Below, in pieces: positions 1-5,763 of a DNA stretch of 8,514 bases. Numbering within the stretch: the first letter of the stretch is position 1; the number at the start of each line of letters is the position of its first letter. Source of the DNA: JBFHRB01 sp041591915 (GTDB taxonomy: Bacteria; Actinomycetota; Nitriliruptoria; Nitriliruptorales; Nitriliruptoraceae); assembly GCA_041591915.1 (NCBI GenBank), contig JBFHRB010000147.1, forward strand, positions 1 through 8,514, in the 5' to 3' direction. The position numbers and the translations under genes are program-made. Under the pieces are notes generated by a model that saw only the letters and a program-made list of their open reading frames with translations, was not told the origin of the DNA and searched no databases.

Positions 1-69
1 GCTGCCGGCACACGCGGTGCCGAGCAGTCCGAACGCGAGGGCAGCGGCGAGCCACTTGCGCGTCTTCAT
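1..69 (-). CDS. Partial secreted protein, probable lipoprotein (N-terminus only)
   Basis: Only the first 23 codons lie in the window and the gene continues beyond the left edge. From ATG at 69 it reads MKTRKWLAAALAFGLLGTAC and then AGS. This is a typical export signal: a short basic n-region (K2, R4, K5), a hydrophobic stretch at residues 6-19, and a cysteine at residue 20 followed by small residues. The cysteine suggests lipid attachment and surface anchoring, but the lipobox is imperfect, with Gly rather than Leu/Val at -3, so plain signal peptidase cleavage is possible. The start is supported by AGGAG at 81-85 (minus strand), 11 bases upstream, a little far. It lies downstream of the nucleotidase on the same strand, separated by 136 bases holding possible control sites. 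The mature function cannot be told from this fragment. Confidence 0.65.
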   Translation of the reverse strand, partial: MKTRKWLAAALAFGLLGTACAGS

Positions 70-90
70 GAAGGGTGGTTCTCCTGGAGA

Positions 91-107
91 GGTGTCCCCG
101 ATACACC
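91..107. repeat. Short inverted repeat in the leader of the secreted-protein gene
   Basis: GGTGT (91-95) and ACACC (103-107) form a perfect 5-base inverted repeat around a 7-base centre. It lies just upstream of the ribosome binding site at 81-85. It could be a protein binding site or a weak hairpin in the 5' leader. A match this short can arise by chance. Confidence 0.25.
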
Positions 108-126
108 CGGGGGGTTGCGGGGCCGG

Positions 127-152
127 AGGCTAGCCGGTCCACCTACGACCGG
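127..152 (-). promoter_or_regulatory. Possible promoter/operator of the left-edge secreted protein
   Basis: On the minus strand TAGCCT (132-127) matches the actinobacterial TAnnnT -10 pattern. Immediately upstream is a perfect inverted repeat, CCGGTC/GACCGG, with a 7-base centre at 134-152. It would fill the spacer and touch the -35 position, where a repressor operator would sit. No good -35 hexamer is visible. The same hairpin, 54 bases past the nucleotidase stop, could instead be a terminator for that gene, though no T-run follows it. Both readings are inference. Confidence 0.3.
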
Positions 153-205
153 GATAGGAGGCAGCCGGCGGGCGGGATGCCGTTCATCGCCCGTTGGCGA
201 CGCGA

Positions 206-775
206 TCAGCGACCGTTGGACACCTCGCCGACGACCCGCTCGAAGTCGGACCAGTCGACGACGTCGATGGCCCCGGCAACGGGCTCGTTCCAGGCCCGCA
301 CGAACCGGCACACGGCCCGGTCGCCCCGGTGCTCGACCAGCTCCGGCACCTGGTACGGCGAATCGTCGAGGTAGACGTCGCAGTCGACCCGGTACTTCTC
401 CTCCGTCACGTGCACCTCGCGGGTCGGCACGGCGTGCTCGGCGAGCCACTCGAACGTGTCGTGGATGGCCCAGTCCGGCTTGGCCGTGACGATCACGATG
501 TCGTGGCCCGACTCGAACAGCCGCCGCAGCGACGGCAGTGCGTCCGGGTACGGCTCGAGGTGGCGGAACACCGAGTGGCTGCCATGGTCCCGGGCCCACC
601 GCCAGAACGCCCGCATGTCCGCGAAGTGCGTCAGCTCGTAGAGCCCGTCCCAGAACTGGACGAGGTCGGGCGAGAGGTCCGCCCCGAAGGCCTCGTTGTA
701 GCGGGCCATCCACCCGCCGTTGAAGTCCGCCACCACCCCGTCGAGGTCGATGGCCAGCCGGAGCGGCCGGCTCAC
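206..775 (-). CDS. NT5C-type HAD 5'(3')-deoxyribonucleotidase
   Basis: A 189-residue cytosolic HAD phosphatase of the NT5C family (5' nucleotidase, deoxy, cytosolic type C), whose members remove phosphate from (deoxy)nucleoside monophosphates, often pyrimidine ones. Motif I is AIDLDGVVADF near residues 8-18, with nucleophile D10 and acid/base D12. Motif II is the Thr in VTAKPDW (T97). K127 in EEKYR and the acidic block DVYLDDSP (133-140, D137/D138) supply motifs III and IV for Mg2+. The aromatic-rich cap between about 20 and 75 (FW, FWRWAR) is family-like, as is the length. The GTG start shares GTGA with the stop of the upstream CBS gene (4-base overlap), indicating translational coupling. 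The exact substrate is not predictable; nucleotide salvage or housecleaning is the likely role. Confidence 0.88.
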   Translation of the reverse strand: MSRPLRLAIDLDGVVADFNGGWMARYNEAFGADLSPDLVQFWDGLYELTHFADMRAFWRWARDHGSHSVFRHLEPYPDALPSLRRLFESGHDIVIVTAKPDWAIHDTFEWLAEHAVPTREVHVTEEKYRVDCDVYLDDSPYQVPELVEHRGDRAVCRFVRAWNEPVAGAIDVVDWSDFERVVGEVSNGR

Positions 776-1176
776 GTGCGATCCACGAGGTCGTCGGGCT
801 CCTCGGGGAGGAAGGCGTAGCGCCAGACGTCACGCATCGACACGATGCCCACGAGCCTGCCAGCGCTGGTCACCGGTATGTGGCGGAAGTTGTGCTGCTG
901 GAGCACCCCGGCCGCGCGCGACAGGAGCTCGTCGATGTCGCAGGTCACGGGATCGGGGCTCATCCACTGGCGCGCGGGCTCGGTGGTGAGGTCGTGGCCG
1001 GACGCGGCGGCCCGCAGGACGTCCCGTTCGGTCAGGATGCCGATCAGGCCACCGGCCTCGTCGACCACGCACGCAGAGCCGATGCCCCGCTCCATCATGG
1101 CGGAGCTGGCCTCCGAGACGGACGCGTCGGGGGTCGTCGTCAGGACGTCCGACGTCATCACGTCGCGCAGCTGCAT
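772..1176 (-). CDS. Two-CBS-domain protein
   Basis: A 134-residue protein made almost wholly of a tandem CBS pair (Bateman module): CBS1 about residues 7-57 and CBS2 about 71-120. It begins with the usual VMTSDVLT lead-in. Each domain ends with the nucleotide-binding signature, GILTERDV (T49, D52) and GIVSMRDV (S113, D116), and keeps the Thr/Ser and Asp that contact ribose and phosphate in known CBS folds. Ligands in this family are usually AMP, ADP, ATP or S-adenosylmethionine. With no effector domain fused, it probably acts as a dimer on a partner protein. ATG at 1176 has GAGGAG 8 bases upstream. It overlaps the nucleotidase by 4 bases, so the two are one transcript, and it is divergent from the Pycsar-effector-like gene. 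Confidence 0.9.
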   Translation of the reverse strand: MQLRDVMTSDVLTTTPDASVSEASSAMMERGIGSACVVDEAGGLIGILTERDVLRAAASGHDLTTEPARQWMSPDPVTCDIDELLSRAAGVLQQHNFRHIPVTSAGRLVGIVSMRDVWRYAFLPEEPDDLVDRT

Positions 1177-1212
1177 CGCGTGGGCTCCTCATGTCTGCGG
1201 CGCCGGACGACG

Positions 1213-1218
1213 AGCCTA
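1213..1218 (-). promoter_or_regulatory. Candidate -10 element for the CBS-nucleotidase operon
   Basis: TAGGCT on the minus strand fits the TAnnnT -10 consensus and would start a transcript near 1206, giving a leader of about 30 bases that includes the GAGGAG ribosome site. No clear -35 hexamer is visible 17-18 bases upstream, so support rests on position and the -10 only. A G/C-rich near-palindrome (1221-1233) lies just upstream. Confidence 0.33.
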
Positions 1219-1233
1219 ACGGGGGGCCTCCCC

Positions 1234-1262
1234 TTGCACCGTGAGCAGCGGCCGACTGGAGT
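1234..1262 (+). promoter_or_regulatory. Weak candidate promoter for the Pycsar-effector-like gene
   Basis: TTGCAC (1234-1239) resembles a -35 box and is followed after 17 bases by TGGAGT (1257-1262). That would place the transcript start near 1269 and leave room for GGAGG at 1273-1277. The -10 lacks the conserved A at its second position, so the call is weak. It lies within the 107-base divergent region shared with the CBS gene. Confidence 0.22.
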
Positions 1263-1283
1263 GGAGTCCGACGGAGGTGCGAG

Positions 1284-1844
1284 ATGGCCGACGGTGACCC
1301 GCAACGCCCCCTCACCGCGCACGGCCTCCCCGACGAGTCCGTCGGGGAGCTGCCGCTCGACTACACGCGGGTCCTCGGCACGCAGTACGTCGACACGGTC
1401 GGCCAGATCCGCGCGGCCGACCGCAAGGCCCAGCTGATCCTCGGCATCAACGCGCTGCTGCTCGGGCTCTTCGGCTCCGCCGACCTCGTGGACGCACTGC
1501 GAGCCGGCGAGAACGTCGGGCTCGGCGCCGTGCTGTCAACGATCGCCCTGGTCGCGGCACTCGTGTCCGTCACCGACGCCGCACTCGTGATCATCCCGCG
1601 GAAGGGCAAGGCGATCCCGGTCGACCGCCCACTCTTCTTCGGCTGGGTCGCGTCCCACTCGGAGGACGAGTTCCTCGAGCGCTACCTCGGCCTCACGATG
1701 GAGGAGATGCGACGGGCCCTCCTCGTCGAGATCCACGCGACGTCGATCATCGCCGCGATGAAGTACCGGTGGGCCCGGCGCAGCGCCAACGCGCTGGTCG
1801 CGGCGCTCATGCTGTGGGGGATCTCCGCCCTGATCGGCGGCTGA
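1284..1844 (+). CDS. Pycsar-effector-like (PycTM/DUF5706) membrane protein, no adjacent cyclase
   Basis: A 186-residue protein. After a polar N-terminus comes AADRKAQLILGINALLL (44-60), the characteristic start of the DUF5706/PycTM family, then a second hydrophobic helix (about 79-104) ending in IIPRKGK. A soluble loop follows with PLFFGWVASHSEDEFLERY (116-134), matching the family pattern of FFG, then acidic residues and a Tyr/Leu. Next is a helix with MKYRWARRS (159-167) and a third membrane helix (about 169-185). In Pycsar defence such proteins sense cyclic CMP or UMP and disrupt the inner membrane during phage infection. Here no pyrimidylate cyclase lies within reach, so either it answers a distant cyclase or the family has another role. 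ATG at 1284 has GGAGG 6 bases upstream. Family assignment is by motif recall; function is inferred. Confidence 0.78.
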   Translation: MADGDPQRPLTAHGLPDESVGELPLDYTRVLGTQYVDTVGQIRAADRKAQLILGINALLLGLFGSADLVDALRAGENVGLGAVLSTIALVAALVSVTDAALVIIPRKGKAIPVDRPLFFGWVASHSEDEFLERYLGLTMEEMRRALLVEIHATSIIAAMKYRWARRSANALVAALMLWGISALIGG

Positions 1845-1861
1845 GGCCCTCGACTCAGTCG
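1838..1861. terminator. Hairpin spanning two convergent stop codons
   Basis: CGGCTGAG (1838-1845) pairs with CTCAGTCG (1854-1861) in an 8-base stem with one G-T pair and an 8-base loop. It covers the TGA of the Pycsar-effector-like gene (1842-1844) and the stop of the MaoC gene (1855-1857), so it could serve both strands as a bidirectional terminator. No T-run follows on either side, as is common in high-GC actinobacteria, so this remains a candidate. Confidence 0.45.
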
Positions 1862-2361
1862 GTCTTCGGCTCGGGGCGCCCGACGTGCCCGTCGAAGCCG
1901 TGCCCGCGCTTGGGGACGAGGACCTTGCGCGTGAACTCGCAGACGATGGTGCCGTCCTGCTTGTAGCCGATGGTCCGCACCTTGACGATGCCCCGGTCGG
2001 GCTTGGACTTCGACTCGCGCTTCTCGAGGACCTCGGTCTCGGAGTAGATCGTGTCGCCGTGGAAGGTCGGGTTCGCGTGCTTGAGCGACTCGATCTCGAG
2101 GTTGGCGATCGCCCGACCGCTGACGTCCGGCACCGACTGGCCCAGCACGATCGAATAGACGAGGTTGCCCACGACCATCGCCTTCCCGTGGGGGGTCGCG
2201 GCAGCGGCGTAGTTGTCGTCGGAGTGCAGCGGGTGCTGGTTCATCGTGATCGAGCAGAAGAGGATGTCCTCGGCCTGCGTGATCGTCTTGCCGGGCCAGT
2301 GCTTGTAGACGTCACCGACCTCGAAGTCGTCGAGGTAGCGACCGAAGTCCGCGGTGGGCAT
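1855..2361 (-). CDS. MaoC-family enoyl-CoA hydratase (mesaconyl-/itaconyl-CoA hydratase-like)
   Basis: A 168-residue single hot-dog protein of the MaoC/(R)-hydratase family, which adds water across the double bond of 2-enoyl-CoA thioesters. The family motif GDxNPLHxD appears as MNQHPLHSDD (40-49), so the usual catalytic Asp is Asn41 and the usual Asn is His43, while His46 is kept. Such TMNxxPLH variants are, from memory, typical of the subfamily that sits beside CitE-type lyases. LKHANPTFHGDTIYSETEVL (93-112) is the usual overhang and substrate-tunnel segment. The gene is divergent from the malyl-CoA lyase operon, pointing to a branched C5 diacyl-CoA such as mesaconyl-CoA, giving beta-methylmalyl-CoA, or itaconyl-CoA, giving citramalyl-CoA. 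ATG at 2361 has AGGAG 5 bases upstream. Family is firm; substrate is inferred. Confidence 0.85.
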   Translation of the reverse strand: MPTADFGRYLDDFEVGDVYKHWPGKTITQAEDILFCSITMNQHPLHSDDNYAAAATPHGKAMVVGNLVYSIVLGQSVPDVSGRAIANLEIESLKHANPTFHGDTIYSETEVLEKRESKSKPDRGIVKVRTIGYKQDGTIVCEFTRKVLVPKRGHGFDGHVGRPEPKTD

Positions 2362-2453
2362 GGCGTCTCCTGCGGGAGTGGACGGGAGGGAGGCGCATGG
2401 TCGTCAGCGCTCCCCCGCCACGCAAACCGACCGCTGCGCCCGACGGACCGGAG

Positions 2454-2470
2454 GGCGGTTAGGAGCCGCC
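2454..2470. repeat. Inverted repeat in the divergent MaoC/malyl-CoA lyase control region
   Basis: GGCGG (2454-2458) and CCGCC (2466-2470) flank a 7-base centre TTAGGAG. It lies upstream of the possible -10 of the lyase operon, within the 162-base region between the two divergent starts, where a regulator of the module could bind. In such GC-rich DNA a 5-base repeat is weak evidence. Confidence 0.22.
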
Positions 2471-2489
2471 GCGCGGCATCCCGTAGCGT
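2459..2489 (+). promoter_or_regulatory. Possible promoter of the malyl-CoA lyase operon
   Basis: TAGCGT (2484-2489) fits the TAnnnT -10 pattern and would put the transcript start near 2496, giving a leader of about 28 bases carrying the GAGGA site. The best upstream hexamer, TTAGGA (2459-2464), is 19 bases away and a poor -35 match. I found no convincing promoter for the opposite MaoC gene. Confidence 0.28.
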
Positions 2490-2523
2490 CCGCGCCACAT
2501 CCCCGCCGTCCCGAGGAACTCCC

Positions 2524-3603
2524 GTGCGCAGCCCCAAGGACTTCTTCCGCCCGCTCGCCATCGGCGCCCCGGAACCGCTCCGCGAGGTCCCGTTCCGGCC
2601 GTCGAGGATGATCCACTTCTTCGACCCCTCGAACGCGAAGATGGTCTCGAAGGTGCCGGACATGGCCGCGAAGGTCGACGTCCTGCTCGGCAACCTGGAG
2701 GACGCCATCCAGGTCGAGAACAAGGAGGCCGCACGCCAGGGCCTCGTGCAGGTCGCGAAGGACAACCCGGGCCTCGGCGGCGGTGGGGAGACCCAGCTCT
2801 GGACCCGCGTCAACGCGCTCGACTCCCCCTGGGTCCTCGACGACCTCACCACCCTGGTGACCGAGATCGGCCAGCAGCTCGACGTCATCATGATCCCCAA
2901 GGTCGAGGGCGCCGAGGACATCCACTACGCGGATCGGTTGGTCGCACAGCTCGAGGCCCGCGCCGGCCTGAGTCGCCCGATCCTGTTCCACGCGATCCTC
3001 GAGACGGCCCGCGGCGTGGCGAACGTCGAGGAGATCTGTCTCTCCTCACCCCGGATGCAGGGCCTGTCGCTCGGCCCGGCCGACCTGGCCGCGGACCGGC
3101 GCATGAAGACCACGCGCGTCGGAGGCGGCCACCCGGGCTACCTGGTCCGCCAGGACCCGTCGAGCGACGAGGAGGGCAACCCGGTCCTCGACGCCGACAC
3201 GCGCGCGACCGCCCAGCAGGACCTGTGGCACTACACCGTCGCACGGATGGTCGACGCCTGCGTGACCGCCGGGATCCTCCCGTACTACGGCCCGTTCGGC
3301 GACATCCGCGACACCGTCGCCTGCGAGGACCAGTTCCGCAACGCCTACCTCCTGGGCTGTGTCGGCGCGTGGTCGCTGCACCCGGTCCAGATCGACATCG
3401 CCAAGAAGGTCTTCTCCCCCGAGCCGTCCGAGGTCGCGTGGGCGAAGAAGGTCGTGGAAGCCATGGGCGACGGCTCGGGCGCCGTCATGATCGACGGGAA
3501 GATGCAGGACGACGCCACGTACAAGCAGTGCCAGGTCGTCCTCGACCTCGCCACCGCACTCGCGGAGCGCGACCCGGACCTCGCCGAGGCCTACGGCCTC
3601 TGA
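2524..3603 (+). CDS. mcl: (S)-malyl-CoA/beta-methylmalyl-CoA/(S)-citramalyl-CoA lyase
   Basis: A 359-residue HpcH/HpaI-aldolase/CitE-superfamily lyase that closely resembles, from memory, the Chloroflexus aurantiacus enzyme MCL along its whole length, down to the final PDLAEAYGL. It reversibly splits malyl-CoA to acetyl-CoA and glyoxylate, beta-methylmalyl-CoA to propionyl-CoA and glyoxylate, and citramalyl-CoA to acetyl-CoA and pyruvate. Visible signatures: FFRPLAIGAPEPLRE (7-21), GNLEDAI (56-62), TRVNALDSPW (94-103) with R95, IMIPKVEG (122-129), ILETARG (158-164) with probable Mg2+ ligand E160, LGPADLAA (183-190) with D187, TTRVGGGHP (196-204), and DGKMQDDATY (324-333). The GTG start at 2524 has GAGGA 6 bases upstream and fits the family N-terminus; the open frame extends further upstream but that part shows no homology. 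It is the first gene of a three-gene operon. Confidence 0.93.
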   Translation: MRSPKDFFRPLAIGAPEPLREVPFRPSRMIHFFDPSNAKMVSKVPDMAAKVDVLLGNLEDAIQVENKEAARQGLVQVAKDNPGLGGGGETQLWTRVNALDSPWVLDDLTTLVTEIGQQLDVIMIPKVEGAEDIHYADRLVAQLEARAGLSRPILFHAILETARGVANVEEICLSSPRMQGLSLGPADLAADRRMKTTRVGGGHPGYLVRQDPSSDEEGNPVLDADTRATAQQDLWHYTVARMVDACVTAGILPYYGPFGDIRDTVACEDQFRNAYLLGCVGAWSLHPVQIDIAKKVFSPEPSEVAWAKKVVEAMGDGSGAVMIDGKMQDDATYKQCQVVLDLATALAERDPDLAEAYGL

Positions 3604-3649
3604 CCCTCACCCGCTGGCCATCACCGCCCCGACCGCCCGGAGACCACCG

Positions 3650-4552
3650 ATGACCGACGTCCTCCGCCCTCGCCGCAGCGTCCTCTACATGCCGGGCGCG
3701 AACGAGCGCGCCCTCGAGAAGGCCAAGGGCCTCGCGGCGGACGCGCTGATCCTCGACCTCGAGGATGCCGTCGCGCCCGACGCGAAGGCCGCGGCCCGCG
3801 ATCGGGTCTGCGCCGCCGCGCAGTCGGGCGAGTACGGCCACCGCGAGATCACGATCCGCGCGAACGGCATCGGCACGCAGTGGCACGACGCGGACATCGC
3901 CGCGATCGCGAAGGCCGGTCCGGGCGCCGTCGTCGTGCCGAAGGTCGACCGCATCCAGGACGTCGAGCGTGTCGCCCAGGCCCTGGCTGACGGCGGCGCC
4001 CCCGACACGACCGCCATCTGGGCCATGCTCGAGACCCCGCTGGCCGTGCAGAACGCGGCGGAGATCGCGAGCCACGACCGTCTGGCCGTGCTCGTCATGG
4101 GCACCAACGACCTCGTCAAGGAGCTCCACGCCGAGTTCGTCCCGGGGCGCACCCCGCTGCTGCACGCCCTGTCGGCCTGCGTGGTCGGGGCGCGCATCGC
4201 GGGCAAGGTCATCCTCGACGGCGTGTTCAACGACCTGCAGGACGATGCGGGCTTCGAGGCCGAGTGCGTGCAGGGCCGCCAGCTCGGCTTCGACGGGAAG
4301 ACCCTGATCCATCCCAAGCAGCTCGAGCCGTGCAACCGCGTGTGGGCACCGACCGACGAGGCGGTCGAGCACGCCGGAAGGGTCATCGCCGCCTTCGAGG
4401 AGGCCGAGGCCGAGGGCCGGGGCGTCGTGACGGTCGATGGGCGCATGATCGAGAACCTCCACGTCGAGCAGGCGCGCAGGACGCTGGCGATCGCCGAGGC
4501 GATCGCGGCGCAGGTGGCCGACGCGCCAGCGGGACCGGGCGCCGACGCGTGA
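3650..4552 (+). CDS. mcl2: CitE-family (3S)-malyl-CoA thioesterase-like protein (Mcl2)
   Basis: A 300-residue member of the CitE/HpcH family. It resembles Rhodobacter Mcl2, which hydrolyses malyl-CoA to malate and CoA, in RRSVLYMPGANERALEKAKG (8-27), LILDLEDAV (33-41), the R70-N72 site, VVPKVD (95-100), AMLET with metal ligand E128, MGTNDLVKEL with D154 (150-159), ILDGVFN (188-194), FDGKTLIHPKQL (214-225) and the closing VDGRMIENLH (262-271). True citrate lyase is unlikely because no citD, citF or citC gene is nearby. Next to the lyase, the pair would convert acetyl-CoA plus glyoxylate to malate, replacing malate synthase. CitE relatives can also be citramalyl-CoA lyases (human CLYBL type), which is the main alternative. 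The gap from the lyase is 46 bases; GGAGA lies about 7 bases before ATG. Confidence 0.85.
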   Translation: MTDVLRPRRSVLYMPGANERALEKAKGLAADALILDLEDAVAPDAKAAARDRVCAAAQSGEYGHREITIRANGIGTQWHDADIAAIAKAGPGAVVVPKVDRIQDVERVAQALADGGAPDTTAIWAMLETPLAVQNAAEIASHDRLAVLVMGTNDLVKELHAEFVPGRTPLLHALSACVVGARIAGKVILDGVFNDLQDDAGFEAECVQGRQLGFDGKTLIHPKQLEPCNRVWAPTDEAVEHAGRVIAAFEEAEAEGRGVVTVDGRMIENLHVEQARRTLAIAEAIAAQVADAPAGPGADA

Positions 4553-4995
4553 TCGCCGGGGAGGAGACGCTCGACATCGCGGCGACACCTGCCGAGTGCT
4601 TCGCGTTCGTCCTCGACCTCGACCGCTACCGGGAGGCCGACCACAAGATCGGCAGGGTGAGCTGGCTCCGTGAGAGAGACGGTGTGGTCGAGGTGCGCTA
4701 CTCGACCCGGTTCATGGGCGTGCCGGGCCCACCGGTGACCCACACGGTCGAGGTCGTCCCGGACGAGCGCATCGACGTCCGCTCGAAGCCCGACTCGCTG
4801 GATGGACGGCTGTCCGCGTTCCACGGCTGGTTCACCTTCGACGACAACGGCGACGGCACCACCCGCGTGACACATCGCGAGGAGCTGCACCTCAAGGGTC
4901 CAGCACGCCTGCTGGAACCGGTGCTGGGGCCGTGGCTCGAGAAGGACACCCCTCAGGAGCTTCGCCGGATGAAGCAGCTGCTCGAGGAGGGCTAG
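4549..4995 (+). CDS. SRPBCC (polyketide cyclase/START-like) protein
   Basis: A 148-residue single-domain protein of the SRPBCC helix-grip superfamily. It opens with a beta strand and the family phrase GEETLDIAATPAECFAFVLD (4-23), then DLDRYREADH. Strands follow with VVEVRYSTRF, THTVEVVPDERIDV and WFTFDDNGDGTTRVTHREEL (94-113), and it ends with a long helix (about 118-146), as expected for a hydrophobic ligand-binding pocket. No catalytic residues are evident. The GTG start overlaps the thioesterase stop as GTGA with no clear Shine-Dalgarno, so translation is probably coupled. Its role in a malyl-CoA operon is unknown: it may bind a CoA-derived or lipid product, or be a passenger. Its TAG stop overlaps that of the facing acyltransferase gene. 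Confidence 0.8.
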   Translation: MIAGEETLDIAATPAECFAFVLDLDRYREADHKIGRVSWLRERDGVVEVRYSTRFMGVPGPPVTHTVEVVPDERIDVRSKPDSLDGRLSAFHGWFTFDDNGDGTTRVTHREELHLKGPARLLEPVLGPWLEKDTPQELRRMKQLLEEG

Positions 4996-5756
4996 GCCAG
5001 GTCCTCGCGGGACCGGTGCTCCTCGAGCACGGTGTCGTGGTCGGGGGCACCGCCACCGAGGCGCGCCGGGTACCACCAGTCGTCGCCGGGCGTCGGCTCG
5101 TCGGGGTAGGTCTCGATCGCGTCGGTGAGCAGCGCCTGCATCGCGTCGACGAGCTCCTGGGTCTTCTCGACCGGGTCGTCATCGGGGCCGATGTGGATCG
5201 GCTCCCCGTAGCTGATCGTGACCGGCAGTCGGAAGATCCAGTTCCGTGGGCGGCCCTTGGTCATGAACCGCTGGCTGCCCCAGTTCGCCGACGGCACGAT
5301 CGGCACGCCGGCCTCCTGCGCCATCCGCACGGCGCCGGTCCGGATCGGGAGCAGGTCGAAGGACTTCGAGATCGTCTGCTCGGGCGCGACCAGCACGAGC
5401 TCGCCCTGGCTCGCGAACTCCACGGCGGTGGCGAACGCCTTCTGTCGCCCGCCCTTGCTCGAGCGCGGGACGGGGATCATGTGGGCGTTCTTCGCGAGCC
5501 AGCCGAGGCCGAGCGTGTCGAAGATCGCCTGCTTCACGAGGTAGCGGGGCCGGAACCCCTTCCAGAACAGCGGCAGCCCGGTGACGAACGCATCCGTGTA
5601 GCTGATGTGGTTGAAGGCGAGGATGGCCCGCCCCTCGGGCACTCTCTCGATGTTCCGAACGTCCCACTTCCAGCGCAGGACGCGCTTGAGGAACAGCGTG
5701 AGCGTCCCGGCGACGAGCCGGTAGGCGAACTCGCTCTTGGCGGTGCGTCTGGGCAT
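4992..5756 (-). CDS. PlsC-family acyltransferase, copy A (array end)
   Basis: A 254-residue lysophospholipid acyltransferase (PlsC/LPLAT family), which moves an acyl group to a glycerophospholipid or similar acceptor at the membrane. Motif I is NHISYTD (49-55), the NHxxxxD catalytic pair. The third block reads VAPEQTISKSF (123-133) where most PlsC proteins have FPEGTRS. VPIVPSANWG (151-160) is the fourth block. A hydrophobic N-terminal segment (about 13-24) may seat it on the membrane. The C-terminus ends with WWYPARLGGGAPDHDTVLEE (227-246), shared by all four copies. ATG at 5756 has no Shine-Dalgarno but has TACCGT 7 bases upstream. It is last of the array, 21 bases after copy B; its TAG stop overlaps the SRPBCC stop by 4 bases (CTAG). 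Confidence 0.88.
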   Translation of the reverse strand: MPRRTAKSEFAYRLVAGTLTLFLKRVLRWKWDVRNIERVPEGRAILAFNHISYTDAFVTGLPLFWKGFRPRYLVKQAIFDTLGLGWLAKNAHMIPVPRSSKGGRQKAFATAVEFASQGELVLVAPEQTISKSFDLLPIRTGAVRMAQEAGVPIVPSANWGSQRFMTKGRPRNWIFRLPVTISYGEPIHIGPDDDPVEKTQELVDAMQALLTDAIETYPDEPTPGDDWWYPARLGGGAPDHDTVLEEHRSREDLA

Positions 5757-5763
5757 GGGCGGG

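Noticed and set aside
66..833. A 255-codon minus-strand frame over the nucleotidase
   Set aside because: The peptide is Arg/Gly/Pro-rich with no motif, while another frame of the same strand encodes a clear HAD nucleotidase.
1885..2523. Upstream extension of the malyl-CoA lyase frame
   Set aside because: This part is antisense to the MaoC gene and lacks homology; GTG 2524 has a good ribosome site and matches the family N-terminus.
3650..4552. Citrate lyase beta subunit (citE) of a citrate fermentation cluster
   Set aside because: No acyl carrier (citD), alpha subunit (citF) or ligase genes are nearby, and the sequence is closer to Mcl2-type enzymes.
3485..5076. Long minus-strand open frames opposite the thioesterase gene
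   Set aside because: They are low-complexity shadows of a well-recognised CitE-family gene on the plus strand.
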